From Limosilactobacillus difficilis (GTDB taxonomy: Bacteria; Bacillota; Bacilli; Lactobacillales; Lactobacillaceae), in assembly GCF_947387495.1 (NCBI RefSeq), contig NZ_CANDNU010000003.1:18190-82189 (forward strand): a DNA stretch of 64,000 nucleotides. Direction: 5' to 3'. The notes under the pieces are model-generated. The model ran no database searches and had not been told where the DNA came from. It saw only the letters and a list, made by a program, of their open reading frames with translations. How positions within the stretch are numbered: the stretch's first letter is position 1; each line of letters starts with the position of its first letter. Positions 1-7,425 of the stretch are shown here, in pieces. Made by a program: the position numbers and the translations under genes.

Positions 1-69
1 TCAACATCTATATATTATCAGTAATGTTTCATTTTAGCAACATTTGTTTAAAAAAATAGTCAAAAGTTA

Positions 70-97
70 TTGACATCGAAACATAGACGTGTAAAAT
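70..97 (+). promoter_or_regulatory. Early rightward promoter (PR-like)
   Basis: TTGACA at 70-75 and TAAAAT at 92-97 are separated by 16 bp, about 50 bp before the start of the Cro-like gene. The leftward repressor promoter should lie in the AT-rich segment at 1-60 but cannot be fixed without the repressor gene. Confidence 0.7.
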
Positions 98-104
98 GAT
101 ACAT

Positions 105-123
105 GTAATCGAGTTGCGATTAC
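105..123. promoter_or_regulatory. Inverted repeat, probable operator
   Basis: GTAATCG (105-111) and CGATTAC (117-123) form a perfect 7-bp inverted repeat around a 5-base spacer, just downstream of the early promoter. Position and symmetry fit a CI/Cro operator; a small leader hairpin is the alternative. Confidence 0.5.
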
Positions 124-146
124 GAAACTAAACAAGGAGGTGCCAT

Positions 147-356
147 ATGGTAAAGGATAAAGCAGAACCTTATTACGGATTAATGGTTGAAATGAAGAAG
201 AATGGCAAAACTCAATCCGAACTCGCCAGTTTGATCCATGTTTCCCGATCAACCTTTAATCAGAAGCTGAACCGAATTGATGGCAAAGATTTCTATTATT
301 CTGAGGCTAAGTTAATCGCTGATAATTTACATATCCAAGTCAGCGATTTTTCTTAA
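147..356 (+). CDS. Cro-like helix-turn-helix regulator
   Basis: A 69-residue protein with a helix-turn-helix at about residues 20-45 (segment SELASLIHVSRSTFNQKL), the size and position of a phage Cro protein that represses the lysogeny promoter. It is first in the rightward early operon, behind a strong AAGGAGGTG ribosome site at about 134-142. The preceding inverted repeat is its likely operator. A generic XRE-type regulator is the alternative, but place in the operon favours the Cro role. Confidence 0.75.
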   Translation: MVKDKAEPYYGLMVEMKKNGKTQSELASLIHVSRSTFNQKLNRIDGKDFYYSEAKLIADNLHIQVSDFS

Positions 357-399
357 GATTAAAAGTTTCGAAAACAATAACTAAAAAGAGGGCAAACAA

Positions 400-1167
400 A
401 TGCAACCACAATTATTTAATTTTCGCGGGCATCAAGTTCGCACATTGACCATCGATAGTGAACCATATTTTGTTGCCACTGACATTACCAGCATTCTCGG
501 GCTTACCAACACAACGGTTGCTTTGAGCCGATTAGATGATGATGAACGGTCTAAGTTCAACTTAGGGCGTCAAGGTGAAACCAATGTGGTTAATGAATAT
601 GGGCTTTATGAATTAATTATTGCAAGCCGTAAACCAGAAGCCCATGAATTTAAACGCTGGATTACTCACGAAGTTTTACCGACGATTCGTAAGCATGGTG
701 CCTACATGACTGATCAGAAAGCATTTGATATTACTCATAATGCGCAAGGATTAGCAGACTTGCTTCAACAAGCTGCCGATCAATTAAAACAGAAAGACAT
801 TCAAATCGAACAAATGAAGCCTAAGGCATTGTTTGCTGACGCAGTTTCAACCGCCAAAACCAATATCCTAATTGGAGAGATGGCCAAGATTATAAAAGCT
901 AATGGAGTTGATTACATCGTTGTTGATGGTCAAAAAGTAACGATGGGACAAAATCATTTCTTCCAATGGCTACGTGAAAATGGTTACCTGATCAAACGTC
1001 GCGGCACTGACTACAATGCACCAACACAAATGGCAATGGATAAGGGATTGTTCAAAGTTAAGGAAAGCACCTCAATTGATAGCAACGGTACTACCCGAGT
1101 TAATAAAACTACGAAAGTTACAGGAAAAGGTCAGCAATACTTCACTAATTACTTTCTTGCGGCTTAG
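400..1167 (+). CDS. Phage antirepressor (BRO-N plus KilAC-type domains)
   Basis: A 255-residue protein. The first 110 residues read as a BRO-N/Ant domain (FRGHQVRTLTIDSEPYFVA, later FKRWITHEVLPTIRKHG). Residues about 125-255 read as a KilAC/ANT C-terminal domain (MAKIIKANGVDY, then FFQWLRENGYLIKRRG). Such proteins bind DNA or the repressor and push a temperate phage toward lysis. It follows cro directly, which suits co-expression early in induction. No truncation is seen. The family is clear; the target is inferred. Confidence 0.88.
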   Translation: MQPQLFNFRGHQVRTLTIDSEPYFVATDITSILGLTNTTVALSRLDDDERSKFNLGRQGETNVVNEYGLYELIIASRKPEAHEFKRWITHEVLPTIRKHGAYMTDQKAFDITHNAQGLADLLQQAADQLKQKDIQIEQMKPKALFADAVSTAKTNILIGEMAKIIKANGVDYIVVDGQKVTMGQNHFFQWLRENGYLIKRRGTDYNAPTQMAMDKGLFKVKESTSIDSNGTTRVNKTTKVTGKGQQYFTNYFLAA

Positions 1168-1195
1168 TTTTCCATCCACAGAAAGGAGGTCAACC

Positions 1196-1315
1196 ATGAG
1201 CGAAGAAAAGCTTAAACAAGAACTTGATAAGGCGAAAAAAGAAGCACTTTTCTGGAAAGATTTATCCCAGAAAAATGCTGAGTTGGTTAACAAATTGCTT
1301 AATCATCAGAATTGA
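1196..1315 (+). CDS. Small charged helical protein
   Basis: A 39-residue frame behind an excellent AAAGGAGGTC ribosome site. It is rich in Lys and Glu and looks like one long helix (EEKLKQELDKAKKEALFWKD). No family is recognised. Its last 17 bases overlap the end of the convergent minus-strand gene, so the two run tail to tail. The strong ribosome site is the main support. Confidence 0.5.
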   Translation: MSEEKLKQELDKAKKEALFWKDLSQKNAELVNKLLNHQN

Positions 1316-1931
1316 CAAATTCTTCGGCTTGCTTAGCACGCATTGTATAAATTGAAAATGCAGCCAATGCCTCGATGAACTTTTTTAAGTCTTCTACGCC
1401 ATATTCAGGATGTTTTTGAAGCACGTGGGATTGGTCGTTCCCAAGCCATGTAGAAGCTTTTGCAAGATTTACCAATCTAGCGTCGGGTAACTTATTAACG
1501 GCATCTCCAAGATGCATTTTTGATATTTGCTTCTCGCTTTTAGAAAGATTTCCAAACTTAATCAAAAAGTCTTTTACAAGATATTCAACTGCTTTTCGAT
1601 AACCTTCGCCATAAAGTTCTGTCATTTTAAGTCGTTCGGCCTTAATTGCCTGATTATAAGTTGTGACAAAACGTTCTGAAATAGCACGAAGCTCGTCTTG
1701 GTTCATAAGTGATTGATTATCACCCGGGAACTGAACGGTTTTATGTTCCGTATGCAAAACAGAGAAAACAGCTTGACATTGATAACGAGGACATTTAAAA
1801 ACCCACAACTGACCGTTTGTTCCGAATTCTTTGTATACAGGTTTTAATTCAATATCATGCAAACAGACAGGACATTGTTGTGGGAAATACTTTGGAGCAT
1901 TGATGGGATAGTGAGCATCGGGATTATTCAT
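1299..1931 (-). CDS. DUF4145-type protein with N-terminal zinc ribbon (moron)
   Basis: A 210-residue protein on the strand opposite to the early operon. Residues about 20-55 carry two Cys pairs (CPVC, then CPRYQC), a zinc-ribbon pattern. The C-terminal half has the DUF4145-like stretch ASTWLGNDQSH followed by a helical DLKKFIEAL segment. DUF4145 domains are often found attached to or near restriction and other nucleic-acid enzymes, but this protein's function is unknown. Its reversed orientation in an otherwise rightward operon suggests a moron expressed in the lysogen from its own promoter. AAGGAG precedes the start. Confidence 0.7.
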   Translation of the reverse strand: MNNPDAHYPINAPKYFPQQCPVCLHDIELKPVYKEFGTNGQLWVFKCPRYQCQAVFSVLHTEHKTVQFPGDNQSLMNQDELRAISERFVTTYNQAIKAERLKMTELYGEGYRKAVEYLVKDFLIKFGNLSKSEKQISKMHLGDAVNKLPDARLVNLAKASTWLGNDQSHVLQKHPEYGVEDLKKFIEALAAFSIYTMRAKQAEEFVNSDD

Positions 1932-1989
1932 ATTTAGAAACTCCTTTGTTTTTTATGTTTATTTTACATCAGAAAGGAAGTGATATTAA

Positions 1990-2316
1990 ATGAGCGCACT
2001 ACTAGAGCTAATCCGTGAAGCGCCGCCTGAGGATAGAAAGGCAGCAGCTGAAATGCTGAAACCATATTTAATTAGCAAACCAGCTGAGCCTGAAGAAAAA
2101 TGGGTTCCGCTTGAGGAGCTGAGACAATTTATTCCTGGTCACAAGGCTAAAGCATGGATCCAGCTTTTTATCCTGGACGCTTATCCGGAGACAAGAAAGT
2201 GGTCAACAGCTCCGTTTCCAGGCAAAGGTAGATCGATTAAAGTCAATCTTCCAGTCGCTAAGAAGTGGATTCAAGATCATATATCAGAAATCGACTGGAA
2301 TCAACCGCAACCATAA
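1990..2316 (+). CDS. DUF771-like phage early protein
   Basis: A 108-residue soluble protein. The central stretch WVPLEELRQFIPGHKAKAW and the later VAKKWIQDHISEIDW resemble DUF771 proteins, found beside early regulators in Gram-positive phages and probably winged-helix or excisionase-like. An AGAAAGGAAGTG ribosome site precedes the start. It restarts the rightward operon after the reversed gene. Function is unproven. Confidence 0.65.
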   Translation: MSALLELIREAPPEDRKAAAEMLKPYLISKPAEPEEKWVPLEELRQFIPGHKAKAWIQLFILDAYPETRKWSTAPFPGKGRSIKVNLPVAKKWIQDHISEIDWNQPQP

Positions 2317-2327
2317 AGAGGAAAAGC

Positions 2328-2438
2328 ATGATATACATTGGCGTGATCGTAGCGGTTCTGCTACTGGCAAGCCTAGTCACCACGATGGGGCTGGCAGAAC
2401 GAGTAAAGGAATTAAAAAGAAGGGAACACAATGAGTGA
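2328..2438 (+). CDS. Small single-span membrane protein
   Basis: A 36-residue frame behind an AAGAGGAAAAG ribosome site. Residues 2-20 are strongly hydrophobic (YIGVIVAVLLLASLV) and the tail is charged (ERVKELKRREH). It overlaps the next small gene by 8 bases (2431-2438), suggesting translational coupling. Family unknown. Confidence 0.55.
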   Translation: MIYIGVIVAVLLLASLVTTMGLAERVKELKRREHNE

Positions 2439-2598
2439 AATCGCACTAGTGATTGTAGAAGCCATTGGCGTAGGCATTACTGTCCATGCTTATGACACCG
2501 AAAACATCGAGATGTTTCTCGGCGGCGTAGTTTTCTCACTTCTGTTCCTTATATGGACGATGGCAGGTGTGGCAGAAGAAAAAGCCACCCGGAGGTGA
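2431..2598 (+). CDS. Small membrane protein
   Basis: A 55-residue frame with two hydrophobic stretches, about residues 4-18 and 28-48 (FLGGVVFSLLFLIWTMAGVA), and a short basic tail. It overlaps the upstream small membrane gene and probably shares its translation. No family recognised. Confidence 0.55.
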   Translation: MSEIALVIVEAIGVGITVHAYDTENIEMFLGGVVFSLLFLIWTMAGVAEEKATRR

Positions 2599-2602
2599 CT
2601 TA

Positions 2603-2785
2603 ATGGAAATTTATTTAGGAATCATTGGATGCGTTGACCCTTTAATAGCATTGCTTATGTGTGCTATTGAGGACGACGTATGGACTTTGAATAAATGTCA
2701 TAAAGAGATTTTCCAATTGGTTCTAGGCCTAACTCTTCTGCTAAGCATTCTGATTCCTTTAATACTGACAATACAAAGTCGTTAA
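2603..2785 (+). CDS. Small hydrophobic protein overlapping an opposing gene
   Basis: A 60-residue frame behind a good GGAGGTGACTTA ribosome site, with an N-terminal hydrophobic segment and a C-terminal span (FQLVLGLTLLLSILIPLIL). From 2664 onward it overlaps the convergent minus-strand gene, so its C-terminal half may be an accidental extension created when that gene was inserted. The start is well supported; the end is not. Confidence 0.4.
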   Translation: MEIYLGIIGCVDPLIALLMCAIEDDVWTLNKCHKEIFQLVLGLTLLLSILIPLILTIQSR

Positions 2786-3206
2786 ACCGATTATATGACT
2801 TTTGCTGTTCATTATTGAATTTGATTTCCGTTCCTTCTAGATCCTTATTATTCAACTTTTTAATTAATTCGTTGGCTGGAGCTTGTAATTGATCTACAGA
2901 ATCAGTGCTCAAACGGTAAAACTCTTCAGTGGATTTTGGATCTAAATATTCAAGATTTTTAACGATTAAGTTGTAAAGGTTTTTATATGAACCATTTACA
3001 ACCATGAAAAAGAACAAATAGGCTGAAGGACGGTTTTCATAGAAAAACTTGATGAATGGAATATAGAAATCATTGTAACGTTTCAGTTTCTGCGAGCGTT
3101 TAAATTTTCTATCTTCATCCTTACGGCCTAACCAATTGGAAATAAATATGGCGCTAAAAGACACGCAAATCGATAAAAGTTGTAGATAAACCAATATTTT
3201 CACCAC
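2664..3206 (-). CDS. Membrane-anchored protein of unknown function (moron)
   Basis: About 180 residues on the minus strand, starting with GTG (a second GTG follows at once and a TTG lies 12 bases on, so the start is uncertain). Residues about 4-25 form one membrane span (LQLLSICVSFSAIFISNWLG), followed by a charged, mostly helical cytoplasmic domain. No family is recognised. A lone minus-strand gene in the early operon fits a moron expressed in the lysogen. A membrane anchor with a soluble domain would suit superinfection exclusion or abortive infection, but that is inference. Its end overlaps a small rightward frame. Confidence 0.6.
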   Translation of the reverse strand: MVKILVYLQLLSICVSFSAIFISNWLGRKDEDRKFKRSQKLKRYNDFYIPFIKFFYENRPSAYLFFFMVVNGSYKNLYNLIVKNLEYLDPKSTEEFYRLSTDSVDQLQAPANELIKKLNNKDLEGTEIKFNNEQQKSYNRFNDFVLSVLKESECLAEELGLEPIGKSLYDIYSKSIRRPQ

Positions 3207-3251
3207 CTTTATATTAGACTACTTAGATTTTATCAGAAAGGAAGTGATCAC

Positions 3252-3413
3252 ATGAACCAAGATGAACTTGATCGCCGCAATGACGAAGCCTTAGCGCACT
3301 TAGAAGATGAGTGGCTGGAGCCGGACGAGGATGAAGGCTATCGCGGTACTGGATTAAGTAAAGACGAGTGGGAAGCAAACAAAGCCGATTTAGAGGAGGA
3401 CTCAGATTTATGA
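3252..3413 (+). CDS. Small acidic protein
   Basis: A 53-residue, very acidic protein (stretches EDEWLEPDEDEG and KADLEEDSDL) behind a CAGAAAGGAAGTGATC ribosome site. Acidic proteins of this size in phage early operons are often inhibitors or DNA mimics, but nothing here identifies a target. It overlaps the next start by ATGA at 3410-3413. Confidence 0.55.
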   Translation: MNQDELDRRNDEALAHLEDEWLEPDEDEGYRGTGLSKDEWEANKADLEEDSDL

Positions 3414-3643
3414 AAATTAGTACAAAAAAAGCGCCAGCTGCTGCAACAACTGACGAACAAAACAAAATTCTCGATTGGTTCAATTGTACCACATTCGATG
3501 AATTAAAGATGTCGCACTTAATGGTCATGAATGCCATCGCTCATACACAAGTAGATCAAATACAAGCTTTGAAGCGACTTTATGACTATCGCTGGTTAAT
3601 GGAAAAAGCAATTCATACCTATAGAAAGCTGGGGACGCAATGA
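3410..3643 (+). CDS. Hypothetical early phage protein
   Basis: A 77-residue soluble protein, mostly helical, with no family recognised. The start at 3410 overlaps the upstream stop (ATGA) and has GGAGG 15-19 bases before it. It overlaps the next gene by 4 bases, so three small genes here are translationally coupled. Confidence 0.6.
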   Translation: MKISTKKAPAAATTDEQNKILDWFNCTTFDELKMSHLMVMNAIAHTQVDQIQALKRLYDYRWLMEKAIHTYRKLGTQ

Positions 3644-3894
3644 CAGATAACGATTGGATGGTTGACTTTGCTTCAACCGTAAATGAAAAGTCTGACGTGC
3701 TCATCAAAGAGGCTTACGGACAGTGCCAGACCTATGGCCAAGCGATTCGGTATGTCAAAAAGCTTTCAGCACAAAGCTATGGAAGCATGCGTAATGCCGA
3801 AGACAAGGCGGCCAAGCACCTTAATTCGGCTGTCTGCGATTTAGCGTTAAGTAGGATTTACGACGAGATGCGGGAACTGAAAATTGATGCTTAA
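3640..3894 (+). CDS. Hypothetical early phage protein
   Basis: An 84-residue charged, helical protein, coupled to the preceding gene by a 4-base overlap and overlapping the helicase start at its end. No motif or family is recognised. Tight packing in the replication operon supports that it is real. Confidence 0.6.
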   Translation: MTDNDWMVDFASTVNEKSDVLIKEAYGQCQTYGQAIRYVKKLSAQSYGSMRNAEDKAAKHLNSAVCDLALSRIYDEMRELKIDA

Positions 3895-5260
3895 GCTAAG
3901 AGATTACCAAGTTAAAACCATCAAACAGGTCCAGCAATCGATGCTGCATGGCCACCATCGTATTGTGGTTCAACAGCCACCACGAACCGGCAAGACGGTA
4001 ATCATGGCAGAGATTGCTAGGCGAGCAACAGCCAAAGGTAATCAAGTAATGTTTGTTATTCATCGCCACGAAGTCTTAGATCAAGCTATTAAGGCATTCA
4101 AACAACAAGATGTTGATATGAGTTTGGCCACTATGGGGATGGTTCAATCGCTGACTAGGCGAGTTAATAAATTACCACCGCCAGCATTGATATTCATAGA
4201 CGAAGGCCATCATGCCTTAGCTAGAAGCTATCGCCGAATTATTGATGCTTTTCCACGTGCCTACATACTGTACTTTACAGCCACACCAATACGAACTGGG
4301 CATAATCAACTAGATCAAATCAGTGATGACATTGTTGTTGGTCAATCAATTCAATGGCTAACAAAAAATGGCTTCTTAGCGCCTTTTAAATATTACGCTC
4401 TTAGTGATATTGACCGCTCAAAGCTACGTAAGGCACATGGTGATTACAGTACAAACAGTATGGATCAAGCTATTAGCCATCAGATTTATGGCAATATTGT
4501 TCGACAATATCAACGTTTGGCAAGTGGTAAACAAGCAGTAGTTTATTGCCACTCAGTTGAAAGTGCCAAACAAGTTGTCGAGCAATTTCGTAAAGCTCAC
4601 ATCACGGCTGAAGAAGTTGACGGTAGTACACCAGCCAAACAACGTGATGTAATCGTTCAGCATTTTCGTAATCAACAGTTGACCATTTTAGCCAACGTCA
4701 ATCTTTTTACGGAAGGTGTTGACTTGCCAAATGTTGACTGCGTGATTATGGCTCGGCCAACTTCGTCGCTATCACTTTATCTCCAGTTTTCGATGAGATG
4801 CCTTAATCCACGAAAAGATAAAACTGCCATCATCATTGACCACGTTGACAATTATTTAACCCACGGTTTGCCTGATGATGATCATGATTGGCGTAAAGCC
4901 GCGACAACTAGAGATAAGCGTAAGAAAACTGGCACTGACAACGGCCCAGCAATATATCAGTGCAAATACTGCTTCGGTGTTTTTTATCGGAAAGATATGC
5001 ACGGCAATCGGTGTCCATTGTGTGGCCACGAGCTACGGTCTACTGTGCAAGACTACAAGATTGTTAATGTCGATTTACAGGAAATTCAACACAGGAAATC
5101 TATTGCTCACAAAATCATGACCAGCAATGTGATGGCTAACGTAGCTGGTAAATCACCAGGGCAATTAAAATCCCTGGCTGAATTGCAAGCTTATGCAAAA
5201 CTGCATGGCTTCAAACCAGGCTGGGCCTATTATCAATGGAAAAACAGGAGGAAAAGATGA
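3887..5260 (+). CDS. SF2 DEAD/DEAH-box helicase with C-terminal zinc ribbon
   Basis: A 457-residue superfamily 2 helicase. Motif I is PPRTGKTV near residue 32, the DEAH-type box is IDEGHH near 103, motif III is FTATP near 130, and motif VI lies in LQFSMRCLNPRKDK near 300. After the helicase core is a four-Cys zinc ribbon (CKYC, then CPLCGH) near residues 358-383. Phage helicases of this type work in replication or recombination. The start overlaps the previous gene; the end overlaps the start of the Sak4-like gene by 4 bases. Confidence 0.9.
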   Translation: MLKLRDYQVKTIKQVQQSMLHGHHRIVVQQPPRTGKTVIMAEIARRATAKGNQVMFVIHRHEVLDQAIKAFKQQDVDMSLATMGMVQSLTRRVNKLPPPALIFIDEGHHALARSYRRIIDAFPRAYILYFTATPIRTGHNQLDQISDDIVVGQSIQWLTKNGFLAPFKYYALSDIDRSKLRKAHGDYSTNSMDQAISHQIYGNIVRQYQRLASGKQAVVYCHSVESAKQVVEQFRKAHITAEEVDGSTPAKQRDVIVQHFRNQQLTILANVNLFTEGVDLPNVDCVIMARPTSSLSLYLQFSMRCLNPRKDKTAIIIDHVDNYLTHGLPDDDHDWRKAATTRDKRKKTGTDNGPAIYQCKYCFGVFYRKDMHGNRCPLCGHELRSTVQDYKIVNVDLQEIQHRKSIAHKIMTSNVMANVAGKSPGQLKSLAELQAYAKLHGFKPGWAYYQWKNRRKR

Positions 5261-5949
5261 AAGTTACATTACCAGCAGATAAACCAGTAAAACCAGTACT
5301 AGCTCCGCATAACTATTTTATCTACGGAGCGCCAATGTCAGGAAAAAGCTATTTCGCTAGTTTCTTCCCACATCCACTCTCACTAAACACTGATGGCAAT
5401 AGTGAACAAGGAACTGCGCCAAGCATCCAGATTCGGAACCTACGCAATTCGGACGGCAGTTTAAAGCAATCATGTATTGATCAACTAGATGGCATTCTAA
5501 CAGCGCTACAGGACGAGAATAATTCGTTTCAGACCATCATTATTGATGTCATCGATGATATCTGCGTCATGATTGAGCAAGCAATTTGTATTGAAAACAA
5601 TGTACGTAGTCTTAGCGACATGGGATATGGAAAAGGCTTTTCTATTTTCAACACGACATTACAGCAATTTGTGATGGACTTAAAGTCTCTACCGCTCAAT
5701 GTAATTTATATCAGCCGTGAAAATGAGATTAACGATGATAACAGTGGTATTCCGGAGTTAGTGCCATCGTTAAAAACTAAGTATTACAACATCGTAAATG
5801 GTAACTGTGATCTGGTGATTCATACACAGAAGTTTGGCAAAGACCACTATACGCGGACCGTTACTGATCGGCGAGCTAAGTATAAACCAGCAGATATTAA
5901 GAACGAACGTGTTCGTCAATTATTGGAATCGTGCAAGGGAATGTTTTAG
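5257..5949 (+). CDS. Sak4-like RecA-fold ATPase (AAA_24 type)
   Basis: A 230-residue P-loop protein with a Walker A at residues 22-29 (YGAPMSGKSYF) and a Walker B near residue 95 (TIIIDVIDDIC). This matches phage nucleotide-binding proteins of the AAA_24 family, which include Sak4 single-strand annealing ATPases. The next gene is a DUF669 protein, a frequent partner with single-stranded-DNA-binding-like properties. The start at 5257 follows CAGGAGGAAAAG; upstream in-frame starts lie inside the helicase gene. Probable role: recombination with the helicase and primase. Confidence 0.82.
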   Translation: MKVTLPADKPVKPVLAPHNYFIYGAPMSGKSYFASFFPHPLSLNTDGNSEQGTAPSIQIRNLRNSDGSLKQSCIDQLDGILTALQDENNSFQTIIIDVIDDICVMIEQAICIENNVRSLSDMGYGKGFSIFNTTLQQFVMDLKSLPLNVIYISRENEINDDNSGIPELVPSLKTKYYNIVNGNCDLVIHTQKFGKDHYTRTVTDRRAKYKPADIKNERVRQLLESCKGMF

Positions 5950-5961
5950 GAGGAATAAATA

Positions 5962-6534
5962 ATGAGTTTATTAAAAGCATACAAGAACGCAACCAATGGC
6001 TGGGACGCTAAGAAAGATAATATCAACACTGGATATGAAGATATCCCAGCAGGTGATTACACTGCCATCATGAATAAAGCTGAACATTTCGTATCTAAAA
6101 AGTCAGGTTTTGAAGCTCTTACTTTCGATATGCAAGTAATTGAAGGTGACTACGCTGGCCGCCACGAACGAGTCTTCGTTAACTTAGCAGATACTAAGAA
6201 AGATGGTTCAAAAATGCCCGATTTTGTAGTTGACCGAGCAATTAAAACTGTGGCTAAGGTAGCAGCTCTATCTAACGTAAATCTGGAAGATAGCGACTTT
6301 GATGGCAATACCACTGATGTCATTGAGAAAATTGTTGAAAAATTCCGTGGAAATGAAGGTGCCACTGTAAAAATGCACATCAGTGAACGGCCAAACAAGA
6401 AGGACCCAGACAATCCCTACCGTTCATACGACTTTGCTGAGACTCCAGAAAGCACAATTAAAGATGAAGATCTGCCAACTGGTTCAAACAGCAGTGATGA
6501 CGGCACAGCTAATGATGATGCTTTGCCTTTTTAA
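5962..6534 (+). CDS. DUF669 protein, probable ssDNA-binding partner
   Basis: A 190-residue protein with a compact N-terminal domain (YEDIPAGDYTAIMNKAEHF) and a disordered acidic tail ending in DDALPF. That layout, an OB-like body with an acidic tip, is typical of phage single-stranded-DNA-binding proteins, and DUF669 proteins occur beside Sak4-like ATPases. The AGGAGGAATAA ribosome site is strong. Single-strand binding is inferred from tail and context. Confidence 0.78.
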   Translation: MSLLKAYKNATNGWDAKKDNINTGYEDIPAGDYTAIMNKAEHFVSKKSGFEALTFDMQVIEGDYAGRHERVFVNLADTKKDGSKMPDFVVDRAIKTVAKVAALSNVNLEDSDFDGNTTDVIEKIVEKFRGNEGATVKMHISERPNKKDPDNPYRSYDFAETPESTIKDEDLPTGSNSSDDGTANDDALPF

Positions 6535-6627
6535 AAGTCTGAGGAAAACTTATTTAACAGCACTTAGGAGTGAACCTTTGCCAGGCGGGTTCGACCCAGA
6601 CATTGACGGAGCAACAGGAGATTAGAA

Positions 6628-7425
6628 ATGCAAAGTCTATTAAAGTATGCAATTCAATATGCTGAGCATGGTTTTAGCGTCGTTCCAACGATCGGCAAGA
6701 AACCACTGATTAAATTTGCTGACCAGCCTGCTATGACACCAGACAATCTAAGAAAGTTTTGGAGGGAAAATAAATATTTGCCAATTAATATTGCATTAAA
6801 AACCGAGCAGTTTTTTGTGGTTGATGTTGATCGGCATCCGGGTGGGAATGACGGTACTCAAGCGATTAAAGATTTGAACCATCCAGAATGGTTCAAGACA
6901 CTTTGCCAGAAAACTGCACACAACGGATTCCAATTCTTTTTTAAAAAGCCAGCTGAGCGAATTACGCAAAACATTGGTTTTCTGCCTGGAGTAGACATTA
7001 AAGCTCATCCGAATAACTACGTGGTTGTAGCACCGTCATTGATCGATCATAAGCGTTACAAATGGGTTAACCATCAATCAATGATTGAACCACCCGAAGA
7101 GCTAATTCAATTGATTGAGAAAAAAGCCGAGCCTGAGGTTAGCCATAAACAGCTAACTCAATATCACCCAAAAGGACACACCAAGACGTCCGAATTGTTT
7201 GAACAGATTGTTAAAGGCTTGGGACCAACAGGTGGCCGAAATAATGCATTGGCAGCTTTTGCTGGTGGGCTATTGTTCCGCAATGTAGATCCTAATTGTG
7301 TGTTAGAGCTGGCAAGAATTGCAAACAGTAAAACTCCAGATAAATTACCTGATAAAGAAGTCATTACGACCGTTGACAGTATGATCAAAAAGGAACTCAG
7401 AAGGGTAGGTGAGAACGACGGATAA
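6628..7425 (+). CDS. Primase-polymerase (prim-pol N-terminal domain)
   Basis: A 265-residue protein matching bifunctional primase-polymerase domains: YAEHGFSVVPTIGKKPLI at the start, a metal-binding pair in FFVVDVDRHPGG near residue 68, and GVDIKAHPNNYVVVAPS near 125. The C-terminal 80 residues are a helical primase-helicase connector. It overlaps the next gene, a VapE-like helicase, by 17 bases; together they form a split D5-type primase-helicase. A very short TTG frame at 6580-6625 upstream is too weak to call. Confidence 0.87.
   Translation: MQSLLKYAIQYAEHGFSVVPTIGKKPLIKFADQPAMTPDNLRKFWRENKYLPINIALKTEQFFVVDVDRHPGGNDGTQAIKDLNHPEWFKTLCQKTAHNGFQFFFKKPAERITQNIGFLPGVDIKAHPNNYVVVAPSLIDHKRYKWVNHQSMIEPPEELIQLIEKKAEPEVSHKQLTQYHPKGHTKTSELFEQIVKGLGPTGGRNNALAAFAGGLLFRNVDPNCVLELARIANSKTPDKLPDKEVITTVDSMIKKELRRVGENDG

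Noticed and set aside
5236-5256. Upstream start for the Sak4-like gene
   Set aside because: It lies in the helicase gene without a ribosome site, while 5257 has a strong one.
6540-6627. GGCGGGTTCGACCC looks like a tRNA T-arm, plus a 15-codon TTG frame
   Set aside because: No acceptor, D or anticodon arms nearby, and the frame is too short with only a weak ribosome site.
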